Assembly (NCBI GenBank): GCA_001771065.1
Contig: MESQ01000005.1
Coordinates: 80,125 to 144,124 of the forward strand
Source: Burkholderiales bacterium RIFOXYD12_FULL_59_19
GTDB lineage: Bacteria > Pseudomonadota > Gammaproteobacteria > Burkholderiales > Burkholderiaceae_C
Reading direction: 5' to 3'
Length of the DNA: 64,000 nucleotides
The notes beneath the pieces were generated by a model that was not told the origin of the DNA, did no database searches, and was given only the letters and a program-made list of their open reading frames with translations. The position numbers were made by a program, and so were the translations under genes. Shown one piece after another: positions 58,964 to 64,000 of this stretch. Position 1 is the stretch's first letter; every line of letters begins with the position of its first letter.

Positions 58964-59656
58964 TCAGCGAACGGTGCGCTTTTCAATGCGCTTCTCGGGG
59001 TTGGCATTGAGCACAATACGGTTCACGTAAATGCCGGGCAAATGCACGCTGTCAGGGTCAAAGGTGCCGGTTTCCACAATTTCTTCCACTTCAACCACGG
59101 TGATCTTACCGGCCATGGCCACCGCCGGGTTGAAGTTGCGGGCGGTGCGCCTGAACAGCAGGTTGCCGCTCTTGTCGGCTTTCCAGGCTTTCACCAGCGA
59201 CACCTCGGGCACCAGGGCGTGTTCCAAAATATACACATGGCCGTCAAAGACCCGGTTTTCCTTGCCCTCGGCCACCAGCGTGCCCACCCCCGTGCGTACA
59301 TAAAACGCCGGAATGCCGGCGCCACCCGCGCGCAGCTTCTCAGCCAGCGTACCCTGGGGCGTGAACTCAAGCTGCAGTTCACCGGCCAGGTACTGGCGCT
59401 CAAATTCCTTGTTCTCGCCCACATAGCTCGAAATCATCTTGCTGATCTGGCGCGTTTCCAGCAACTTGCCCAGACCAAAACCGTCGACACCGGCATTGTT
59501 TGAGATCACGGTCAGGTCACTGACACCGGTGTCGCGCAAGGCGTCGATCAAAGCCTCGGGAATGCCGCACAGGCCAAAACCGCCCACCGCGAGCAACTGG
59601 CCGTCCCTGACGATGCCTTGCAGCGCTGCGGCTGCGGAAGGGTAAATTTTGTTCAC
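58964..59656 (-). CDS. scoA: 3-oxoacid CoA-transferase subunit A
   Basis: 230 residues. [19 protein letters not shown] near residue 24 is the CoA-transferase subunit A signature, followed by [15 protein letters not shown] and [16 protein letters not shown]. Forms the heterotetramer with ScoB. Divergent from the PAS–LuxR gene; a dyad 15-44 bases before the start codon is a candidate operator. Confidence 0.95.
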   Translation of the reverse strand: MNKIYPSAAAALQGIVRDGQLLAVGGFGLCGIPEALIDALRDTGVSDLTVISNNAGVDGFGLGKLLETRQISKMISSYVGENKEFERQYLAGELQLEFTPQGTLAEKLRAGGAGIPAFYVRTGVGTLVAEGKENRVFDGHVYILEHALVPEVSLVKAWKADKSGNLLFRRTARNFNPAVAMAGKITVVEVEEIVETGTFDPDSVHLPGIYVNRIVLNANPEKRIEKRTVR

Positions 59657-59671
59657 TTTGAAATCTCCGTG

Positions 59672-59700
59672 GGTAGTAACAGTGGCGTTACGATACTACC
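59672..59700 (-). promoter_or_regulatory. Inverted repeat upstream of scoA (candidate regulator site)
   Basis: GGTAGTA at 59672-59678 and TACTACC at 59694-59700 are perfect reverse complements; inside them GTAAC and GTTAC form a second dyad. A further GTAGT lies at 59712. Position directly upstream of scoA suggests control by the divergently encoded LuxR-type protein. Confidence 0.5.
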
Positions 59701-59738
59701 TAATGCCATACGTAGTTTTTCTTAAGGTACAAACCCTA

Positions 59739-59845
59739 ATTAGTTGGGGTCAGAGCACGTCGCTTCGCGAGTGGTCTGACCCGCAAGCTCTTCTAATTTG
59801 TTGGGGTCAGAGCACGTCGCTTCGCGAGTGGTCTGACCCGCAAAC
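59739..59845. repeat. Two tandem hairpin units (GGGTCAGA family) between scoA and the LuxR gene
   Basis: Two units about 57 bases apart, reverse-oriented relative to the 37.8-kb array. Each reads GTTGGGGTCAGAGCAC-G-TCGC-TTC-GCGA-GTGGTCTGACCCGCAA, with an eight-base outer stem and CAC/GTG plus TCGC/GCGA inner stems. The second unit ends 24 bases before the LuxR gene, so it lies in its leader or promoter region. Confidence 0.93.
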
Positions 59846-59869
59846 TTTCTAATTTGACCACCTCAAACC

Positions 59870-60424
59870 ATGGACATCAATTACCGGCTAGCCTTCGAGA
59901 TGGCACCCGTTGGCCTCGCCCTGTCGCGCAACCGCATCATGCTGGACTGCAACCGCCACCTGTGCGAAATGTTTGGTGCCGCGCCCGATCAACTGATAGG
60001 CCAGTCCTTTCAAGAGCTCTATCCCAGTGCCCTTGAGTTCGAACGCACCGGCCAACGCATTACACCCCTGCTCAACCGCCACGGCACCTATGCCGATGAC
60101 CGCATCATGAAACGGGTGGCTGGCCGCTTCAAGGGAGAAACATTTTGGTGCCATGTGACCGGCCGTGCCCTCAATCAGGCTGCGCCCCATGAGGCGGGCA
60201 TCTGGACCTTTGAAGACTTGAGCGCCAGCCGCCCGGTCAAGGCCGAACTCACCCCCCGCGAACGCGAAGTGGCCGCTTTTTTAATGGGGGGACTGACCAG
60301 CAAGGAGATCGGCAAAGCACTTGTAATCAGCCACCGCACCGTCGAAATCTACCGGGCCCGACTAATGCGAAAATACAAAGCATCCAACACCGGCGATTTG
60401 GTACACAAGTTGATGGCCGGCTAA
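59870..60424 (+). CDS. PAS domain–LuxR family transcriptional regulator
   Basis: 184 residues. N-terminal PAS domain (residues 4-115: FEMAPVGLALSRNRIMLDCN, GQSFQELYP) with no phospho-acceptor domain, and a C-terminal LuxR helix-turn-helix (LTPREREVAAFLMGGLTSKE, then SHRTVEIYRARLMRKY). Divergent from scoAB, so a likely regulator of CoA-transferase expression. What the PAS domain senses is unknown. Confidence 0.9.
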   Translation: MDINYRLAFEMAPVGLALSRNRIMLDCNRHLCEMFGAAPDQLIGQSFQELYPSALEFERTGQRITPLLNRHGTYADDRIMKRVAGRFKGETFWCHVTGRALNQAAPHEAGIWTFEDLSASRPVKAELTPREREVAAFLMGGLTSKEIGKALVISHRTVEIYRARLMRKYKASNTGDLVHKLMAG

Positions 60425-60523
60425 AAATGTCACTGTCCTGACCTGCGTCAACATTTGCCATCAGGCTACTGACAAAATCGAAAATTGACATTCATCAAAC
60501 GTTTTTAATCCCAGGAGAAACTC

Positions 60524-60862
60524 ATGGTCACCGCAAAAAAATCACCCACCGCAGTCGCAGCGGTCGCGCCAAAAGTAAAAGCCGCTGCCAAGAAGACAGT
60601 CTCGGCGCCAGTTGCAGCCGTGGCCCCCGCGCCTGCGGTCAAAAAGGCTGCAGCCAAAAAAACAATTCCTGCCAAGGTCCCGGCCAGCACCACTGCCACA
60701 CGTCTGGCCGTGAGCGTCGAGCAGCGTCACAACTACATCGAAGTAGCCGCTTTTTACGTGGCGCAACGGCGTGGTTTTTCCCCAGGTAACCCGATTGACG
60801 ACTGGGCCACGGCCGAGCAGGAAGTCGATCGCCTGATCGACTCGGGCCATTTTTCCAAGTAA
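60524..60862 (+). CDS. DUF2934 protein with Lys/Ala-rich tail
   Basis: 112 residues, with AGGAG before the ATG. Residues 1-60 are a low-complexity Ala/Lys/Pro/Val tail with AAKKT-type repeats like histone H1 or the tails of betaproteobacterial nucleoid proteins. Residues 68-108 (RHNYIEVAAFYVAQRRG, NPIDDWATAEQEVDRLI) match the DUF2934 pattern. Function unknown; DNA binding through the basic tail is only a guess. Confidence 0.8.
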   Translation: MVTAKKSPTAVAAVAPKVKAAAKKTVSAPVAAVAPAPAVKKAAAKKTIPAKVPASTTATRLAVSVEQRHNYIEVAAFYVAQRRGFSPGNPIDDWATAEQEVDRLIDSGHFSK

Positions 60863-60889
60863 ACAAATCCGTCCGGCTTAGGACGGACG

Positions 60890-61309
60890 TCACGACACAA
60901 TGGCGCGCATCCAGTCGGGTAGGTCAATCGCTTTTTGCTTCGGAAAGTCGACCCAGATCGTGGTAGCGCCGCCCGCAGCGTAGATCACACCGGGCTGATC
61001 GGCCATTTCCATGGTGGCCCAGGTCTCGAACGTGGTGCGGGCCGGGTCACTGGTGTACATCTTGACCAGCACATTGCCAGGGTATTCCAGCTGCTTGTAA
61101 AAATTGCAGAAAGCATTCACGATCACCGGTCCTTCGCCGAGCGGATTGGGCATACAACCCGCAGCCCGCATCCAGTCGATGCGGCAGGTTTCCAGGTAAC
61201 GAAAGTAGGTCGTGTTGTTGACATGGCCCATGGCGTCCATGTCGCCCCAGCGGATCGGAATGACCACCTCGAACACCCGCTTTTTTTGTTCTGGAATGTC
61301 AAATTTCAT
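60890..61309 (-). CDS. Hot-dog fold acyl-CoA thioesterase (YbgC/4HBT type)
   Basis: 139 residues from ATG 61309 (MKFDIPEQKKRVFEVVIPIR). 4-hydroxybenzoyl-CoA thioesterase-like: RWGDMDAMGHVNNTTYFRYLE carries the catalytic Asp and the conserved GHVNN helix start. Substrate acyl-CoA unknown. Start overlaps the ubiC stop by four bases; whether it has a part in quinone precursor metabolism is not known. Confidence 0.88.
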   Translation of the reverse strand: MKFDIPEQKKRVFEVVIPIRWGDMDAMGHVNNTTYFRYLETCRIDWMRAAGCMPNPLGEGPVIVNAFCNFYKQLEYPGNVLVKMYTSDPARTTFETWATMEMADQPGVIYAAGGATTIWVDFPKQKAIDLPDWMRAIVS

Positions 61310-61893
61310 ACGGCTTGTTTCCTTTGCTTGAAATTTTTCTGCAGGGTACCTTCTGGCCAACGCCAACAGCTGGCCGGAGCGGCAAACACTTCCATCACCA
61401 GCAGCGCTGCGCCATGGCGGGTAAATATCGAACGGCGCGCGAACAATGCCTGGTAACCCAGGGCCACACCCGTTGCCGCCTGCCAGGAACTGGCCACATG
61501 GCGCTGCAAGGGGCTTTGGCGCAGGAGCTGGCTGTAGGCCAGCGGCGCACGCAGAATGCCCGCGCGTTTGAACAGTACATCGGCCAGTGGGCGACTGCCC
61601 AAGCCACGCACCGAACGCCAGGCTCCCAGGGAATCCGCATGCGCAGTGACGCTGCGGGCAAACACAAGCGCCTGGCCATCCACCCGCAGCAGCACCTCAC
61701 GCGCGTAGCCCGTGCGCCGCCCGCCCAGGCCCAAAGCGTGCGACTCGTCGGGTGTGAGCGGCTGGCGCCCCTGCGCCAGCACCTGCACGTTGAACGTCTC
61801 ACCCGTGGCCGCCAGCCGCGCGCTGAGCGAGCCCGAGGCCTGCAACCAGCGCCGCAAACCACCGCGCGCCGGAATAAAAGCTTGCCAGCCCAT
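61306..61893 (-). CDS. ubiC: Chorismate–pyruvate lyase
   Basis: 195 residues from ATG 61893 (MGWQAFIPARGGLRRWLQASGSL); the longer open frame overlaps the EamA gene. Makes 4-hydroxybenzoate, the ring precursor of ubiquinone. Typical chorismate lyase sequence: WLQASGSLSARLAATG, YAREVLLRVDGQALVFARSV (arginines for substrate), LGSRPLADVLF and the late ARRSIFTRHGAALLVMEVF. Not next to ubiA here but coupled to a DMT permease and a thioesterase. Confidence 0.88.
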   Translation of the reverse strand: MGWQAFIPARGGLRRWLQASGSLSARLAATGETFNVQVLAQGRQPLTPDESHALGLGGRRTGYAREVLLRVDGQALVFARSVTAHADSLGAWRSVRGLGSRPLADVLFKRAGILRAPLAYSQLLRQSPLQRHVASSWQAATGVALGYQALFARRSIFTRHGAALLVMEVFAAPASCWRWPEGTLQKNFKQRKQAV

Positions 61894-62792
61894 CAACGAT
61901 GCGCCCTGATCGATGCCAAAATTCCAAGTGTGAACAAGCCGGCAGCCCAGGCTTGTGTGGCAGCAGGCCAGACACCGTCCCAGAGAAAAGAATAAAACAA
62001 GGCAAACAAGGTTTCGCTCACAATCAGCTGACCACACAAACTCACACTCAGGCGCTGGCTGGCCACGTTCCACAAGATGCTGCCAGCCCAGCCCGAACCA
62101 ATGCCGGTGGCAATACAAGCCACGGCAATCATCGCCTGATTGTCAAGGACTGCCAGCGTTTGGACATCAGAACCTAACAGCAACCAGAGCAAAAAAGCCC
62201 CCACCCCGGTGGCCACACCAATCCAATTGGCCCATTCGGTGGCGCTGACCTCGGGGTGGCGCTTGAGCCAAGCGGCATTGACCAAGGCAAAGGCGGTCCA
62301 GCACAGCATCGCCCCCAAGGCCAGCAGCACGCCCCACCAGAACTGACCACCGCTGGCAGGCCGTTGTGCCGCGTGGTCCAGTGTCGACTGCATCATCAGC
62401 GCCAGCCCACCCAGGGTGAGCAGCAAACCCGGCAACAAACCCGCCCATTTGAGACCGGTCGGTTTGCCCAGCAGCATGACCCAGATCGGAATGGTGCCAA
62501 TGATCAGTGTGGGCACCTCGCTACCCGCATAAACAATGCTTTGCGCCAGCAGCAGGTAGTACCCGGTCGCACCCAACAGGCTCATGCCCAAGGCGGTGGC
62601 CGCCTGCCGCGCCGTCGGCCAGGTATGTCGGCGCCAAGTAACCAGCATGGCCAACGCCGCCATGCCGCCAAAACTGATGAAGCGGCCCGCCGTCAGGTCC
62701 ACCGAGCTCAGGCCCGGCGTCATGCGTGGTACCACGAACACCAGCCCCCACAAGGCGCCCGCGGCGAGACCTGCAACCAGTCCCGTCAGCAT
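61893..62792 (-). CDS. EamA/DMT family permease
   Basis: 299 residues with ten membrane segments in two EamA repeats (GLAAGALWGLVFVVPRMTPG; WWGVLLALGAMLCWTAFALVNAAWL). Drug/metabolite transporter superfamily; substrate not predictable. Its stop codon overlaps the ubiC start by one base, making it the first gene of a three-gene operon. Six bases separate it from the SDR gene upstream, which may be part of the same transcript. Confidence 0.9.
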   Translation of the reverse strand: MLTGLVAGLAAGALWGLVFVVPRMTPGLSSVDLTAGRFISFGGMAALAMLVTWRRHTWPTARQAATALGMSLLGATGYYLLLAQSIVYAGSEVPTLIIGTIPIWVMLLGKPTGLKWAGLLPGLLLTLGGLALMMQSTLDHAAQRPASGGQFWWGVLLALGAMLCWTAFALVNAAWLKRHPEVSATEWANWIGVATGVGAFLLWLLLGSDVQTLAVLDNQAMIAVACIATGIGSGWAGSILWNVASQRLSVSLCGQLIVSETLFALFYSFLWDGVWPAATQAWAAGLFTLGILASIRAHR

Positions 62793-62798
62793 GCAGTG

Positions 62799-63581
62799 CT
62801 AAACCGCAAAGCCATCGTCGGCCGAGATCACGGCCCCGTTGATGAAATGGCTTTGGTCAGAGCACAACATCATCAGCAGTGCATCCAGATCCTGCGGCTT
62901 GCCAATGCGCTTGCGTGGCAGCATCTGGATCAGTTTTTGGCCCGCTTCTGTTTGCCAGTGGGCGTGGTTGATCTCGGTGTCGATGTAGCCCGGGCAAATG
63001 GCGTTGACGTTGATGTCAAAGCGGCCCCACTCCACGGCCATGGCTTTGGTCATCTGAATCACTGCCGCCTTGCTCATGCAATAGACGCCAATTTTGGGCA
63101 AAACCTTAAGACCCGCCGTGCTGGCCACATTGACGATGCGCCCGCCGGTAAAGCTGCCTGGCGCTGCCCCTTGAGCGCGTGCCAGCATGCGTTTGCCGAC
63201 CTCTTGCGCTACAAAAAATGCGCCCTTGACATTGGTATCAAACATGAAATCAAAATCGTCCTGACGCACATCCACCAGGCGCTGGGTGGTGCTGACGCCC
63301 GAGTTGTTAACCAGAATATCAATCGAGCCGACCTCGGTCTCAACGTGCGCCACGGCGGACCTGATCGAGTCCTGATCGGTCACATCGAGCTCGATCACAT
63401 GGGCGTCGCCGCCCTCGGCCTCAATTTTCGCACGCAATTCCTTGAGCCTTTCAAGGCGGCGGCTGGCCAACACCACGGCGGCGCCAGCGCTGGCCAGGGT
63501 GCGGGCAAATTGCGCCCCCAGGCCACCCGAGGCGCCGGTAATCAGGGCCACCCGGCCCGAAAGGTCAATGCTGTATGCCAT
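62799..63581 (-). CDS. SDR family NAD(P)-dependent oxidoreductase
   Basis: 260 residues from ATG 63581, with GGAG eight bases upstream; ATG 63587 is too close to it. Classical short-chain dehydrogenase: TGASGGLGAQFA cofactor motif, NNSG, catalytic Ser in VNVASTAG and YxxxK in VYCMSKAAV. Style suggests a 3-hydroxyacyl-CoA or related dehydrogenase, but the substrate is unproven. A 22-bp palindrome lies 17 bases before the start. Confidence 0.92.
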   Translation of the reverse strand: MAYSIDLSGRVALITGASGGLGAQFARTLASAGAAVVLASRRLERLKELRAKIEAEGGDAHVIELDVTDQDSIRSAVAHVETEVGSIDILVNNSGVSTTQRLVDVRQDDFDFMFDTNVKGAFFVAQEVGKRMLARAQGAAPGSFTGGRIVNVASTAGLKVLPKIGVYCMSKAAVIQMTKAMAVEWGRFDINVNAICPGYIDTEINHAHWQTEAGQKLIQMLPRKRIGKPQDLDALLMMLCSDQSHFINGAVISADDGFAV

Positions 63582-63598
63582 GGTCATTTCTCCGTTAT

Positions 63599-63620
63599 CA
63601 ATAGAACGATCGTTCTATTG
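63599..63620. promoter_or_regulatory. 22-bp perfect palindrome, probable TetR-type operator
   Basis: Half-site CAATAGAACGA followed by its exact complement TCGTTCTATTG. Located 17 bases before the SDR start and 106 bases before the divergent ETF-QO start. Length and symmetry are those of TetR-family operators for lipid catabolism genes. No TetR gene is in the window, so the regulator would act in trans. Confidence 0.75.
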
Positions 63621-63726
63621 TGATTATTGTGTTGCCTAAAATCCGGATTTGTCGCAGACAATTCACACCAGTTTTAGCCACCTTCGCTTGGCTTGAGTTT
63701 AATCAGTTGATAAAGTGAGTCCCACC

Positions 63727-64000
63727 ATGACAAACCAGGAAATTCTGACCCAGTACGGCCCGCGCGAATCCATGGACTACGACGTGGTCGTGGTCGGTGG
63801 CGGCCCCGCCGGGCTGGCCACCGCCATCCGCCTCAAACAGTTGGCAGCCGAGAAAAGCCAGGAGGTCTCGGTGGTGGTGCTCGAAAAAGGCTCCGAGCCC
63901 GGTGCCCACATCCTCTCGGGCGCGGTGCTCGACCCGCAGTCGCTCACCGAGCTGTTTCCCGACTGGAAAACCATGGGTGCGCCTTTGAGGCAGCCCGTCA
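63727..64000 (+). CDS. Electron transfer flavoprotein-ubiquinone oxidoreductase, 3'-truncated
   Basis: First 91 codons from ATG 63727; continues past the window end. N-terminus MTNQEILTQYGPRESMDYD followed by the FAD-binding VVVVGGGPAGLATAIRLKQL and VLEKGSEPGAHILSGAVLD, both highly characteristic of ETF-QO. Passes electrons from ETF, hence from acyl-CoA dehydrogenases, to ubiquinone at the membrane. Divergent from the SDR gene across the probable TetR operator. Confidence 0.93.
   Translation, partial: MTNQEILTQYGPRESMDYDVVVVGGGPAGLATAIRLKQLAAEKSQEVSVVVLEKGSEPGAHILSGAVLDPQSLTELFPDWKTMGAPLRQPV

Noticed and set aside
60524..60862. Lys/Ala-rich gene as a histone H1-like DNA-binding protein.
   Set aside because: Only the low-complexity tail is similar; the folded part matches DUF2934, so a DNA-binding role is not claimed.

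Overview
The window reads as a chromosomal segment of a betaproteobacterium of the Comamonadaceae, most like Rhodoferax or Polaromonas. This is inferred from protein sequence style, the carA–LysE-exporter–carB arrangement and the complete rpsB-to-rnhB envelope/translation cluster. No species can be named from the sequence alone. I found no rRNA or tRNA gene, CRISPR array, transposase, integrase of a mobile element or prophage gene. The window is dense, mostly housekeeping DNA.

Layout. 0–4.1 kb: end of aapJ, then aapQ, aapM and aapP (general L-amino acid ABC importer, + strand). 4.2–14.8 kb: pmbA facing away from darP–mog; then on the minus strand rlmE–ftsH (ending at a strong terminator) and folP–glmM–GNAT–small membrane protein–sbcB; yhbY faces away from rlmE. 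15–21.2 kb, minus strand: carA–LysE exporter–carB (strong terminator), then greA–DUF4149. 21.3–36.4 kb, minus strand: a 17-gene run reading rpsB–tsf–pyrH–frr–uppS–cdsA–dxr–rseP–bamA–skp–lpxD–fabZ–lpxA–lpxB–rnhB–RNA methyltransferase (SpoU/TrmH). It links ribosome output with isoprenoid, phospholipid and lipid A synthesis and outer-membrane assembly. 36.4–45 kb: hslO, a gamma carbonic anhydrase, a DUF455 ferritin-like protein, xerD, an AEC permease, queG, tsaE–amiC. 45–51.3 kb: a divergent sugar module with two kinases on one side and frcB–frcC–frcA–FucU-like–ROK regulator on the other, probably for fructose. 51.3–58.2 kb: DedA protein, a Dcu-type C4-dicarboxylate carrier behind a perfect FNR box, mutL, a catalytically degraded EAL protein paired with a 60-residue zinc-ribbon protein, and a MATE exporter. 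58.2–64 kb: scoAB (CoA transferase) facing a PAS–LuxR regulator, a DUF2934 protein, an EamA–ubiC–thioesterase operon, and an SDR gene facing the start of ETF-ubiquinone oxidoreductase across a 22-bp palindrome.

The accessory signal is in the gaps. Three families of palindromic intergenic repeats recur through the window: (1) short tandem hairpins with GGGTCAGA/TCTGACCC arms, where units at different loci carry compensatory base changes; (2) three copies of a ~145-bp element that folds as one long imperfect hairpin, all within 36.6–41.9 kb; (3) GTAGGGCGGGTTTCAACCCGCC-type hairpins, sometimes with a second GTCGACT/AGTCGAC hairpin. They are probably non-autonomous elements. No gene that could move them is present here.

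Start sites were reassigned where a Shine-Dalgarno sequence and family length agreed, including TTG starts for ftsH and lpxA and GTG starts for carA and the Dcu carrier.
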